A DNA stretch of 64,000 nt from Marinimicrobium sp050113635. GTDB lineage: Bacteria; Pseudomonadota; Gammaproteobacteria; Pseudomonadales; Cellvibrionaceae. Below the pieces are notes generated by a model that was given only the letters and a program-made list of their open reading frames with translations, made no database searches and had not been told where the DNA came from. The DNA is taken from positions 1,141,656-1,205,655 of the forward strand of contig NZ_JBNJLT010000001.1 of assembly GCF_050113635.1 (NCBI RefSeq). The letters run 5' to 3'. Below are positions 54,179 to 60,543 of this stretch, piece after piece (positions within the stretch are counted from its first letter, which is position 1; each line of letters starts with the position of its first letter). Position numbers and translations under genes: made by a program.

Positions 54179-54565
54179 CTACACATTGACTTTATATTTG
54201 AGGTCATTGGCTTCGTCACCTGTCATCCCTCGAAATCCCCACTGGTAGGGCTGTTGCTCTTTGATCGTAATTTCGATGTCAACTGGCGCCAGGGAGACCT
54301 GAGCTTCGAGCTCTCGGAACAGTGACTTGATAAGAGACTTTTGCGTTTCCGGCTTTCGGCCGGACATCATATTGATCTCAATGACGGTATAGGCATCGCT
54401 TCTTCCACCGGGGTAATAGAAATCCTCTCGCTCCAGAGCGACAAACCTATGCGCACGCTTATCTTCCGGCATCCCCAGAACAGACTGCATGCAGCCATGA
54501 ATGACGTCCGATAACTTGGCTTTTATGGGGTTTAAGTGATCCTTGATACCATAAACGACAATCAT
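54179..54565 (-). CDS. Tautomerase_2-like protein lacking the catalytic proline
   Basis: A 128-residue protein with the layout of the YusQ/MSAD tautomerase group: helix LSDVIHGCMQSVLGMPEDKR, strand HRFVALEREDFYYPGG, and C-terminal PVDIEITIKEQQPYQWGFRG. The sequence begins MIVVYG, so the N-terminal proline that catalyses proton transfer in this superfamily is missing. AAGGAG stands before the ATG. It may be the most distal cassette or the flanking gene: only a degenerate attC-like tail (about 54586-54606) lies on its upstream side. Confidence 0.7.
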   Translation of the reverse strand: MIVVYGIKDHLNPIKAKLSDVIHGCMQSVLGMPEDKRAHRFVALEREDFYYPGGRSDAYTVIEINMMSGRKPETQKSLIKSLFRELEAQVSLAPVDIEITIKEQQPYQWGFRGMTGDEANDLKYKVNV

Positions 54566-54610
54566 GCTATCTCCTTAGTACTTGCATCGAATTTAATGGC
54601 TTAATTACGA

Positions 54611-54796
54611 ATACCCATACCCAAGGCGCTGGATATACCCCCAAGGAAGAGGAAATCAATGAGATCACTCGTCTTTGAAGGCATTACCTGGGCTACTTAT
54701 GAGCAGCTTCGCCAAAAGGACCGTGTGATTTACCAGTTTAACGATCGCTATGTCTATATCTTTGCCATTGGGGGTCATTACGATCAAAAGCCATAA
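54611..54796 (+). pseudogene. Internally deleted yefM-yoeB relic (45-residue yoeB remnant)
   Basis: 54659-54796 encodes MRSLVFEGITWATYEQLRQK joined directly to the end of the toxin, DRVIYQFNDRYVYIFAIGGH plus YDQKP. Compared with the intact yoeB at 58442-58714, about 45 residues are missing from the middle. The bases before it match the last codons of the yefM at 58189, so it is a decayed copy of that module. The intact gene has AAAAGGAC at both edges of the missing part, pointing to deletion between short direct repeats. The remnant lacks most of the RelE fold and should be inactive. Confidence 0.8.
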
Positions 54797-54817
54797 CGCC
54801 GTTGTTCAGCCGTATTC

Positions 54818-54889
54818 TTGTAACGCAGCGAAAAGAGCATTCGGTGGAGGACCGCCAGGCCCGGAACGAACTGGAACACTTGGTTAGAT
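54818..54889 (-). other. attC site
   Basis: TTGTAAC (54818-54824) and GTTAGAT (54883-54889) are the outer core sites of an imperfect palindrome. The inner part GGTGGAGGACCGCCAGGCC resembles the attC at 61804. It abuts the stop of the 132-residue cassette gene. A second CCATAAC at 54791 may be the remains of another end. Confidence 0.65.
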
Positions 54890-55288
54890 TTATTGGACCC
54901 TACCGCGTGAAACATGGGCCGCGAAACCTTCCCTTGCTTCCTGTGTGATGTCGGATAGATCTTTGGCTGGGACTCGCTCAACTTCAATCCCCATGACCTT
55001 GGCAACCTTGATCAATTCGGCAGCTTCATCCTCGAACGCTACGAACAGTTTTCGCGGTCTTGATCCAGCTTGACCCTCAGCGTCGGCCAGTAATTTTCGT
55101 GATAGGAATTCCGGCAAACCAGGCAGGGTTACCTGAACAAGCTCCATGCCAAAAATCATCCCCGTTGCCACCTCCATGATAGCCATAGCGTTGAAATCGC
55201 CATCGGCCTCAGTCAAAACCGGTGCTTCGTTTAATCGGAAAAGCAGCCAGGCTTCATTGTGGGCAAATTCAGACGGTTCAATTGGCAA
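54890..55288 (-). CDS. Cassette protein of unknown function, 132 residues
   Basis: A soluble alpha/beta protein starting with TTG at 55288 (MPIEPSEFAHNEAWLLFRLN), five bases after AGGAGAG. The middle AMAIMEVATGMIFGMELV and the end RKLFVAFEDEAAELIKVAKVMGIEVERV suggest a compact two-layer fold. No family was recognised. It lies between two attC sites and is a typical single-gene integron cassette. Confidence 0.7.
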   Translation of the reverse strand: MPIEPSEFAHNEAWLLFRLNEAPVLTEADGDFNAMAIMEVATGMIFGMELVQVTLPGLPEFLSRKLLADAEGQAGSRPRKLFVAFEDEAAELIKVAKVMGIEVERVPAKDLSDITQEAREGFAAHVSRGRVQ

Positions 55289-55309
55289 GGTACTCTCCTA
55301 ATTTTTCGA

Positions 55310-55357
55310 ATCTAACGCAGCGAAGAAAAATATGTCTGCTGCCTTGGTTTGTTAGAG
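55310..55357 (-). other. attC site (short)
   Basis: ATCTAAC (55310-55316) and GTTAGAG (55351-55357) bound a 48-bp site with inner GCAGCGAAG and CTGCTGCC. It is shorter than the other sites in the array. It separates the 132-residue gene from the GNAT gene. Confidence 0.6.
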
Positions 55358-55858
55358 CACTTTGATATAGTGCAGCTCATGCAACGTATTGCCTGTAAGT
55401 TGGGACGAAGACCTTTCTTGGCCCGACTCGGTAAAGCCTAACTTTTTATACGCTTCCTGGGCTGGAGTATTGCCCTTAATACACCATAATTCGATACTTT
55501 CGAATCCAGCGTCCAAAGCATAAGTGATTGCTCGCTCCACAAGCCTGGAACCGATACCCATCCTCCAGTACTCAGGGAGAACATTCAAAGCCCACAACTC
55601 TATGGTTTTTCCAGCCGCCTCATAGCGTGGCTTACCAACTATGGAAAAAGCTACAACCTGTCTAAGATCTTCCGCTACAGAGAGAGTGAAATCAGAGCTT
55701 TGATTAGAAAGACGCTCTTTCAGCTCTGCCAAATTATTAGCGGGATCTAATGCTTTGAGAAACTCCTTCGGCATAAAATGCTGATACGCAGCTCTCCATG
55801 CAGCCACTCTAACCTTTCCAATCGCTTCAGCGTCTCTTGGTTCAGCTTTTCTCAACAT
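55352..55858 (-). CDS. GNAT-family N-acetyltransferase (cassette gene)
   Basis: A 168-residue acetyltransferase. MLRKAEPRDAEAIGKVRVAA is the N-terminal strand and helix, LNVLPEYWRMGIGSRLVERA holds the acetyl-CoA loop (RxxGxG/S variant RMGIGS), and NTPAQEAYKKLGFTESG is the closing motif. The acceptor is unknown. The start at 55858 is chosen because the reading to 56044 crosses an attC site. Confidence 0.82.
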   Translation of the reverse strand: MLRKAEPRDAEAIGKVRVAAWRAAYQHFMPKEFLKALDPANNLAELKERLSNQSSDFTLSVAEDLRQVVAFSIVGKPRYEAAGKTIELWALNVLPEYWRMGIGSRLVERAITYALDAGFESIELWCIKGNTPAQEAYKKLGFTESGQERSSSQLTGNTLHELHYIKVL

Positions 55859-55952
55859 GCGATTTGCTCTAATGCCACGATCCAGCGAAGCTTCCTGATA
55901 CCTCCTTTGCCCTGCAGAATATCCCCGGATTGCAGGTGGAGCGCCCAGTAAC

Positions 55953-56028
55953 TGATAACGACCGGCTCTGCGGCAGGCAAAAGTGGAGGCCGCTTTTTGG
56001 CCTGTCCGACAGAAGCCGTTTGTTAACA
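55953..56028 (-). other. attC site
   Basis: TGATAAC (55953-55959) and GTTAACA (56022-56028) enclose a quasi-palindrome; CGGCAGGCAAAAGTGG pairs in part with CCTGTCCG. It lies between the GNAT gene and brnA. Confidence 0.65.
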
Positions 56029-56030
56029 GC

Positions 56031-56240
56031 TCACTGCCACTCAATTTTCAGATCCTTGTGTGACTGAGCGCAATCACGTAGGTAGAGGTTGATAAGGCTC
56101 TGATACGGAAGGTCTTTTTTCTCGGCAAGGTTCTTGAAGTACGCGACGGTATCTTCATCCAGCCGGATCGTAACCTGCTTCTTGAGCTTCTTTGCGTATG
56201 GATTCTTAACGGACTCGGAGAAGTCATAGTTATCGCGCAT
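56031..56240 (-). CDS. brnA: BrnA-type ribbon-helix-helix antitoxin
   Basis: A 69-residue antitoxin starting MRDNYDFSESVKNPYAKKLK, with RHH core KQVTIRLDEDTVAYFKNLAE. It neutralises BrnT and binds the operon promoter. The ATG at 56240 overlaps the brnT stop by 11 bases; an ATG at 56255 is also open. Order toxin then antitoxin is normal for brnTA. Confidence 0.9.
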   Translation of the reverse strand: MRDNYDFSESVKNPYAKKLKKQVTIRLDEDTVAYFKNLAEKKDLPYQSLINLYLRDCAQSHKDLKIEWQ

Positions 56241-56526
56241 GTCTGTACCCTTCATAAGTTTTTCGTTCTCGCCTATTCGCCTTACGGGCAGAGATAATTC
56301 GGATCACCTCACCATCTCTAACGCAGTGGCACACCACCAACAAGCGAGAATGGATGCTCGTGCCGAGGAGAATGAACCGGTCCTCGCCTTCAGAATGATC
56401 TGGGTCAGCTATAAGACGTGCGAACTCATCTGTAAAGGCAGTTTTGGCCTCCTTGAACGCGACGTCATGTTTCTTGCGATTAGCGGCATCCTTACGAGGA
56501 TCCCAGTCAAAGGAATAATGGATCAT
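56230..56526 (-). CDS. brnT: BrnT-family ribonuclease toxin
   Basis: A 98-residue RelE-fold ribonuclease toxin. FDWDPRKDAANRKKHDVAFKEA (in parts: WDPRKDAANRKKHDVAF) and the C-terminal RIISARKANRRERKTYEGY are the BrnT hallmarks with the basic catalytic patch. It blocks translation when BrnA is lost. It has its own promoter at 56533-56560. Confidence 0.91.
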   Translation of the reverse strand: MIHYSFDWDPRKDAANRKKHDVAFKEAKTAFTDEFARLIADPDHSEGEDRFILLGTSIHSRLLVVCHCVRDGEVIRIISARKANRRERKTYEGYRHAR

Positions 56527-56532
56527 ACGTAC

Positions 56533-56560
56533 ATTGTAGTTACATTATAATTATTGTCAA
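56533..56560 (-). promoter_or_regulatory. Promoter and operator of brnTA
   Basis: On the leftward strand TTGACA (56560-56555) and TACAAT (56538-56533) are separated by 16 bases, a strong sigma70 promoter. TGTA..TACA (56535-56544) overlaps the -10 and may be the BrnA site. The expected start of transcription coincides with the brnT ATG, so the message may be leaderless. Confidence 0.65.
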
Positions 56561-56573
56561 GGCTCCGGGCTAG

Positions 56574-56646
56574 ACACTGGTGTTCCCCACAAAAAGTAGA
56601 CACCTTACTTAAAAAGGCCTTATTTTTGGAGTTTTTCTACGGCCTC
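56574..56646. mobile_element. Insertion-sequence end relic beside attC
   Basis: On the leftward strand GAGGCCGTAGAAAAAC (56646-56631) is 15/16 identical to the terminus of the IS1182-type element at 62963-62978. Farther left, GTTCCCCACAAAAAGTAGAC (56582-56601) resembles the end of a different, IS3-like element. No transposase is present. These are likely remnants of insertions and deletions at the attC. Confidence 0.4.
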
Positions 56647-56720
56647 AACGTCCGCCATAAACGGCGCGAGGAACGAGCGTCCGGCGACCGCAGGGAGCAT
56701 ATTTGATGGCTTGGTTACGC
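56643..56720 (-). other. attC site
   Basis: Starts CCTCAAC (56643-56649, altered by the IS-like tip) and ends GTTACGC (56714-56720). The inner arms CGCCATAAACGGCGCGAGG and GAACGAGCGTCCGGCG are shared nearly unchanged with the sites at 61335 and 62294. Confidence 0.75.
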
Positions 56721-57029
56721 TGCATCTAGTGGCTTAATTCTGGCAACATCATCTTTGGCTGACTGAGATGCCTCCCACAAATCGACCGCTCTCTGCGCAT
56801 TCAGCCAAAACTCAGGGGAGTTGCCAAACAGGCGACCCAGCCGCAACGCCATCTCTGGGCTGACCGAGCGGCGTTCTCGCAGCAATTCATTCACTGACTG
56901 GCGAGAGACTCCAACCAATTCAGCAAGCCTCGCGACACTCAGACCGTAATCCGGGATAAAGTCTTCCCTAAGCATTTCGCCAGGATGAGTTGGTTTACGC
57001 TGAATGCCGGTAGTATTGGAAATCGCCAT
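56715..57029 (-). CDS. higA: HigA-family antitoxin, module 1
   Basis: A 104-residue XRE-type antitoxin of the HigA addiction-module family: HPGEMLREDFIPDYGLSVAR, HTH ARLAELVGVSRQSVNELLRE, and ALRLGRLFGNSPEFWLN. It follows higB by 15 bases. Its DNA site is probably the palindrome at 57342-57353. Confidence 0.92.
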   Translation of the reverse strand: MAISNTTGIQRKPTHPGEMLREDFIPDYGLSVARLAELVGVSRQSVNELLRERRSVSPEMALRLGRLFGNSPEFWLNAQRAVDLWEASQSAKDDVARIKPLDAA

Positions 57030-57044
57030 AGTTGTTACCTCACC

Positions 57045-57326
57045 TCAATGGTAGTCGCAGACTTCAACGTCGTATGCGTCACCATCCTCAAAACAAAAGC
57101 AGATACGCCACTGCGTATTGATCGAAATAGCGTGCTGTCCCTGCCTGTCGCCCGAAAGCACATGGAGCCTATTGCCAGGAGGCACCTTCAGATCATCCAA
57201 ACTCTCCGCCAAATGCACATATTCGAGCTTCCGGGCGGCTCTTTGAGCCACGCCTGGCGGGAACTTTTTGGTTTTCCCTTTAGAGTAAAGCTCTTGGGTG
57301 CGCTTATCGGCGAAAGTCTTAATCAT
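57045..57326 (-). CDS. higB: HigB-family toxin, module 1
   Basis: A 93-residue RelE/HigB mRNA interferase starting MIKTFADKRTQELYSKGKTK, with LKVPPGNRLHVLSGDRQGQH and WRICFCFEDGDAYDVEVCDYH. The conserved order of higB before higA and the HigA family of the partner settle the type. Confidence 0.92.
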   Translation of the reverse strand: MIKTFADKRTQELYSKGKTKKFPPGVAQRAARKLEYVHLAESLDDLKVPPGNRLHVLSGDRQGQHAISINTQWRICFCFEDGDAYDVEVCDYH

Positions 57327-57332
57327 TGCCTA

Positions 57333-57361
57333 AATGTATCTTGTCACGTGACACATGTCAA
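57333..57361 (-). promoter_or_regulatory. Promoter with embedded operator of higBA module 1
   Basis: Leftward TTGACA (57361-57356), 17-base spacer, TACATT (57338-57333). The perfect palindrome TGTCACGTGACA (57342-57353) fills the spacer, so HigA binding would block RNA polymerase. Confidence 0.78.
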
Positions 57362-57379
57362 GAGGGTTGGCCGATACCT

Positions 57380-57477
57380 GCGTAACGCCTCAAACACCGG
57401 CTTGGTGAAGCTGGCGACTTTTTTGTAACAAAAAAAGCGACAGCTTTCCCAAGTCCGAGTGCTTTGATTTGTTATAG
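57380..57477 (-). other. attC site (long)
   Basis: GCGTAAC (57380-57386) and GTTATAG (57471-57477) bound a 98-bp site. Its centre has TTTTTTGTAACAAAAAA, which would form the loop-side stem; CACCGGCTTGG and CCAAGTCCGAGTG form the outer arms. It separates the yoeB and higB modules. Confidence 0.72.
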
Positions 57478-57480
57478 CTT

Positions 57481-57747
57481 TTACTCATAGTGAGTCCATA
57501 GCCGTAGAATTTTGACCACTTTGTCTTCTTCTAGTACTTGGTACACCAATCGATGTTGGATATTTATTCTTCGGGAGTATGCTCCCGCCAAGTCACCCAT
57601 TAGCTTTTCATAGGGCGGCGGCTTCTGGTAGGGGTTTTGCTCGATGACTTGCAACAATTCTTGAGCCTTACTCTTAAGCCCTGATGAAGCGAGTTTTCGA
57701 GCATCTTTTTGAGCTTGCTTGGTATAGTAAAGCTTCCAAGTCACCAA
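57481..57747 (-). CDS. yoeB: YoeB/Txe-family toxin, module 1
   Basis: An 88-residue ribosome-dependent mRNA interferase: WKLYYTKQAQKDARKLASSG, YEKLMGDLAGAYSRRINIQHRLVYQV (in parts: GAYSRRINIQHRLVYQV), with C-terminal LRLWTHYE carrying the catalytic His-Tyr. It overlaps the antitoxin gene by 7 bases. Confidence 0.92.
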   Translation of the reverse strand: MVTWKLYYTKQAQKDARKLASSGLKSKAQELLQVIEQNPYQKPPPYEKLMGDLAGAYSRRINIQHRLVYQVLEEDKVVKILRLWTHYE

Positions 57748-57983
57748 TCAAGCTCCTGATCGCATTCGTCGAGCCCGCTGGCCATACCTTCACGTATGGA
57801 CTCACGCATACCGGGCACAGCCAGCAAGTTGAGCGTTTCGCTTATGGCGTTCCAATCCTCTTCCGCCAGAAGGACTGCATTCCCCCTTTTCCCTGTAATA
57901 ACAATAGGTTGATGGCTGGTAGACGCCTCGTCAATCAAGGCATAGAGCTTGGTACGGGCTTCTGTAGCGTTAAGTGTAGTCAT
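57741..57983 (-). CDS. yefM: YefM/Phd-family antitoxin, module 1
   Basis: An 80-residue antitoxin: LNATEARTKLYALIDEASTS, QPIVITGKRGNAVLLAEEDW and a flexible acidic tail for toxin binding. GGAGGTGACCT precedes the ATG. It sits before the toxin gene in one transcript. Confidence 0.92.
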   Translation of the reverse strand: MTTLNATEARTKLYALIDEASTSHQPIVITGKRGNAVLLAEEDWNAISETLNLLAVPGMRESIREGMASGLDECDQELDW

Positions 57984-58003
57984 AGGTCACCTCCGATGCA
58001 CAA

Positions 58004-58032
58004 AGCGTACGTCTATACGTACGCCCTGTCAA
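58004..58032 (-). promoter_or_regulatory. Promoter/operator of yefM-yoeB module 1
   Basis: Leftward TTGACA (58032-58027), 17 bases, TACGCT (58009-58004). The inverted repeat GCGTACG (58005-58011) / CGTACGC (58018-58024) covers the -10 and spacer. A related GTAC-containing repeat precedes the second yefM at 58189. Confidence 0.65.
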
Positions 58033-58040
58033 CTGGTAGG

Positions 58041-58140
58041 CTATAACGCCCTCAATATGTGGCAGCCCTGGAGGAGCGCCAGCGACGGAGGGGCTGTCCG
58101 GCCACAGCTTGCTGTGGCGAACATTATTGATTTGTTATGG
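58041..58140 (-). other. attC site (long)
   Basis: CTATAAC (58041-58047) and GTTATGG (58134-58140) bound a 100-bp imperfect palindrome; GTGGCAGCCC and GGGGCTGTCCGGCCAC provide the arms. It lies between the two yefM-yoeB modules. Confidence 0.7.
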
Positions 58141-58155
58141 CTTGCCCGCTAAAAT

Positions 58156-58172
58156 GTACGGTGTTTCCGTAC
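58156..58172 (+). promoter_or_regulatory. Candidate YefM operator of module 2
   Basis: GTACGG (58156-58161) and CCGTAC (58167-58172) form a perfect 6-bp inverted repeat, followed by a further GTACG. It lies 17 bases before the yefM start and shares the GTACG unit with the operator of module 1. No clear -35/-10 pair was found. Confidence 0.5.
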
Positions 58173-58188
58173 GTACGAGGTAAGCCAT

Positions 58189-58461
58189 ATGGACTCTGTT
58201 AGTGTAAACCGGTTCAGAGACAACCTAAAAGCCTTTGTAGAACAAGCAGTTAGCAATCATACCCCGCTGAAAGTGACTCGGCGCTCAGGCGAGGCGTTCG
58301 TGGTGATGAGCGCCGACGACTGGGAGCGGGAGCAAGAAACTCTGTATGTGCTTCAGAATAGCAGTCTGATGCGTCAATTGGCAGAGTCTGCCGTTACCCA
58401 TACTCAGGGCACCGGATATACCCCCAAGGAAGAGGAAATCAATGAGATCACTCGTCTTTGA
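58189..58461 (+). CDS. yefM: YefM/Phd-family antitoxin, module 2
   Basis: A 90-residue antitoxin of a different subgroup from module 1: VNRFRDNLKAFVEQAVSNHT, PLKVTRRSGEAFVVMSADDW, EQETLYVLQNSSLMRQLAES. It overlaps yoeB by 20 bases. This module runs rightward, against the other cassette genes. Confidence 0.92.
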   Translation: MDSVSVNRFRDNLKAFVEQAVSNHTPLKVTRRSGEAFVVMSADDWEREQETLYVLQNSSLMRQLAESAVTHTQGTGYTPKEEEINEITRL

Positions 58462-58714
58462 AGGCAGCACTTGGGCTACTTATGAGCAGCTTCGTGAAAA
58501 GGACAAAAAGCTGCATAAAGCTCTCTGCAAGCTGCTGAAAGAAATGCTCCGCGCCGATCCGGCAGCAGGACTTGGGAAGCCCGAGCAACTAAAACATAGC
58601 CTTTCAGGTTATTGGTCCCGGCGGATATCCCAAAAGGACCGTGTGATTTACAAGTTTGACGATCAATATGTCTATGTTTTTGCCATCGGCGGCCATTACA
58701 ATCAAAAGCCGTAA
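58442..58714 (+). CDS. yoeB: YoeB-family toxin, module 2
   Basis: A 90-residue toxin: MRSLVFEGSTWATYEQLREK, LLKEMLRADPAAGLGKPEQL, SLSGYWSRRISQKDRVIYKF and end AIGGHYNQKP with the catalytic His-Tyr. It is the intact relative of the deleted copy at 54659. Confidence 0.92.
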   Translation: MRSLVFEGSTWATYEQLREKDKKLHKALCKLLKEMLRADPAAGLGKPEQLKHSLSGYWSRRISQKDRVIYKFDDQYVYVFAIGGHYNQKP

Positions 58715-58786
58715 CGGCCGCAATAAGCGGCCGAGTGAAACGAGGTCCGGCGACCGCAGGGAGCGTATTTAATGGCTTGGTTATGC
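58709..58786 (-). other. attC site
   Basis: CCGTAAC (58709-58715) and GTTATGC (58780-58786). GGCCGCAATAAGCGGCCG is a local hairpin and the inner GTCCGGCGACCGCAGGGAGCG is shared (in part) with the sites at 56643 and 62294. It separates yoeB module 2 from higA module 2. Confidence 0.72.
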
Positions 58787-59074
58787 GGCGTCGAGTTCAA
58801 TTTTTTGCACCTTGTCGAGCTTAACGCTTTTGCCTGCAACCCAGAGATCATATATGTCTTGCATCGCCAGCCAGCTTTCAGGCGTCCGGCCCAATGCCTT
58901 GGAAAGACGCAGCGCCATCTCCGGGCTAATACCGCTCTGCTGCTTAAGCAGACGGTTTAACGTAGACGGCGACACATCCAGACGCCCTGCCAAATAACGG
59001 CAGCTAAGACCAAAAGGCTCCATATAGGTAGCCAGAATGAACTCGCCAGGATGAGGGGGGTTATACATCTTCAT
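58781..59074 (-). CDS. higA: HigA-family antitoxin, module 2
   Basis: A 97-residue XRE antitoxin: NPPHPGEFILATYMEPFGLS, HTH LAGRLDVSPSTLNRLLKQQS, and ALRLSKALGRTPESWLAMQD. Its start overlaps the higB stop (TGATG). About as diverged from module 1 as separate families of one type. Confidence 0.92.
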   Translation of the reverse strand: MKMYNPPHPGEFILATYMEPFGLSCRYLAGRLDVSPSTLNRLLKQQSGISPEMALRLSKALGRTPESWLAMQDIYDLWVAGKSVKLDKVQKIELDAA

Positions 59075-59352
59075 CAGTGGTAATCCTCATAATCGAGTAC
59101 ATAGGCATTACCGTCGGAGAATTCAAACGTCAGTCTCCAGTTCCCATTAACGGTAATTGCCCAGATACCCTTTCTATCACCTTTAAGAGGGTGAAGCTTA
59201 TAGCCAGGAACATCTAAGTCATTGATTTCCTTGGCAGTATCCAATGCTGCCAGTTGCATTCGAAGCCGCTTTTCATGCTTGGCCTGGATGCCCCGAGCGC
59301 TACCTGTCTCGTAGAAGCGCCTTAATCCTTTGTGTTTGAATGACTTGATCAT
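59074..59352 (-). CDS. higB: HigB-family toxin, module 2
   Basis: A 92-residue toxin: MIKSFKHKGLRRFYETGSAR, DLDVPGYKLHPLKGDRKGIW, and WRLTFEFSDGNAYVLDYEDYH. Typical RelE/HigB fold with the LHPLKGDRKG...W..tvngnWR core. Confidence 0.92.
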   Translation of the reverse strand: MIKSFKHKGLRRFYETGSARGIQAKHEKRLRMQLAALDTAKEINDLDVPGYKLHPLKGDRKGIWAITVNGNWRLTFEFSDGNAYVLDYEDYH

Positions 59353-59358
59353 GGGATG

Positions 59359-59386
59359 ATCGTATCGCGTTGCGCAACAGTGTCAA
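59359..59386 (-). promoter_or_regulatory. Promoter with embedded operator of higBA module 2
   Basis: Leftward TTGACA (59386-59381), 16 bases, TACGAT (59364-59359). The palindrome GTTGCGCAAC (59369-59378) lies in the spacer, the same plan as module 1 with a different operator. Confidence 0.75.
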
Positions 59387-59389
59387 GCC

Positions 59390-59470
59390 GCATAACGTCC
59401 AAATATACGGCGCCCGACGCAGGAGGGCGTCCGGCGCGTGAAACGCGCGTATATAATTTGCTTGTTAGCC
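59390..59470 (-). other. attC site
   Basis: GCATAAC (59390-59396) and GTTAGCC (59464-59470) bound an 81-bp site with CGGCGCCCGACGC and GGGCGTCCGGCGCGTG as inner arms. It lies between the higB module 2 and the HTH antitoxin gene. Confidence 0.72.
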
Positions 59471-59770
59471 TGCTTCCTTCATTAAGGACTCTGTAATTAC
59501 CTCAGGGTGCCTAAAAGCAATTTGGATGAGAGCTTGGGCAGCGCCCGACGGTTTCCGACGGCCTTGCTCCCACTCCTGAAGAGTGCGAGGAGATATGTGT
59601 AGGGCCTGCGCGAACTGTGATTGGGAAAGCCCGGTTTTAATGCGAGCCGCCGCCACCTCATTTGGTGAAACCTCCGTGGTTCGTGCCGCTTTGCCCGCTT
59701 TCATTTCGTTCACAGACCGCAGCAGCTTCTCGCCTAGCTCTTCCCCGGACATTGTATTTTGCTTAGCCAT
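59465..59770 (-). CDS. XRE-family antitoxin (NadS/HigA2-like)
   Basis: A 101-residue protein with C-terminal HTH: ARIKTGLSQSQFAQALHISP, RTLQEWEQGRRKPSGAAQAL. It belongs to the antitoxins encoded after a HigB2/RelE toxin. The ATG at 59770 overlaps the toxin stop by 8 bases. Confidence 0.88.
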   Translation of the reverse strand: MAKQNTMSGEELGEKLLRSVNEMKAGKAARTTEVSPNEVAAARIKTGLSQSQFAQALHISPRTLQEWEQGRRKPSGAAQALIQIAFRHPEVITESLMKEAG

Positions 59771-60077
59771 TTTCAACTACCTCTCGGATGGATTTCAGCA
59801 AATGAGCAGGAATATTACCGCGAACACTCTTTGCGTAAATCACCAATAACCACAACTCACCGCTTTCTAGGCGAGTGAAGTAAATAACGCGTACACCGCC
59901 ACTTTTCCCCGTGCCTTGCCTACGCCAACGTACCTTCCGACAACCACCGCTGCCAGGAATGACGTCTCCGGCCTCGGGGTTTACAGCCAACCAAGCGCAA
60001 AATTCGCCCCGGTCTTCCTCAGACCACAGCTCTCGCGCATCTTCCGTAAAGGTGGGGGTTTCTATAACGGTGTACAT
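59763..60077 (-). CDS. RelE/HigB2-like toxin
   Basis: A 104-residue toxin: MYTVIETPTFTEDARELWSE, AWLAVNPEAGDVIPGSGGCRKVRW (in parts: NPEAGDVIPGSGGCRKVRW), GGVRVIYFTRLESGELWLLVIYAK. The GDVIPGSGGxRKxRW block is characteristic of the HigB2 group. First gene of a toxin-antitoxin pair; MYTVIET at 60077 is the start. Confidence 0.9.
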   Translation of the reverse strand: MYTVIETPTFTEDARELWSEEDRGEFCAWLAVNPEAGDVIPGSGGCRKVRWRRQGTGKSGGVRVIYFTRLESGELWLLVIYAKSVRGNIPAHLLKSIREVVENG

Positions 60078-60083
60078 GAGCCC

Positions 60084-60112
60084 AATATACGTCAATGACG
60101 TATGGTCGTCAA
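60084..60112 (-). promoter_or_regulatory. Promoter and operator of the HigB2-type module
   Basis: Leftward TTGACG (60112-60107), 17 bases, TATATT (60089-60084). The 17-bp perfect palindrome ATACGTCAATGACGTAT (60087-60103) overlaps the -10 and spacer. Confidence 0.78.
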
Positions 60113-60126
60113 GGGGCGCTAGGTCA

Positions 60127-60184
60127 GGCTAACGCCCCTGTGCAGCGGCGAGCGTAGCGAGTCGGCTTGAACGAATTGTTAGGC
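60127..60184 (-). other. attC site
   Basis: GGCTAAC (60127-60133) and GTTAGGC (60178-60184) are perfectly complementary core sites of a 58-bp site; inner GCGGCGAGCG and CGAGTCGGC. Confidence 0.75.
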
Positions 60185-60187
60185 TTG

Positions 60188-60490
60188 CTAGCCAGGTAGC
60201 TTTGCCGCAAGTACATCAACATTTTCGATGGACGGGGGCTCGGAGAACAACTCACCTGCCTTTTCCATCAACGCGGCTGCGACCTTGCCGGAGAGATGGG
60301 CCTGCCGACCCGCTTCATCCGGGAAAGCATCAAAGATTCCGAAAGTGCTTGGTCCAAGGCGAATGCCAAACCACGCAGTGGTGGCAGGCTCCTCATTGAC
60401 GATGGGAAGGCCACTTACAAGGAAACTCTCAACCTCTTTCTCTTTTCCGGGTTTCGCTTCAAGGCGAACGAACAAGGCTACTTTGACCAT
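60188..60490 (-). CDS. ABM-domain (putative quinol monooxygenase) cassette protein
   Basis: A 100-residue ferredoxin-like dimeric protein: MVKVALFVRLEAKPGKEKEV, TTAWFGIRLGPSTFGIFDAF, DEAGRQAHLSGKVAAALMEK. It belongs to the antibiotic biosynthesis monooxygenase group that works on quinols without cofactor. AGGAGA precedes the ATG. Substrate unknown. Confidence 0.87.
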   Translation of the reverse strand: MVKVALFVRLEAKPGKEKEVESFLVSGLPIVNEEPATTAWFGIRLGPSTFGIFDAFPDEAGRQAHLSGKVAAALMEKAGELFSEPPSIENVDVLAAKLPG

Positions 60491-60543
60491 GGGATGTCTC
60501 CTGTTGTTAAGACGAAATCACGATACGCGATATTCTCTTGCAA

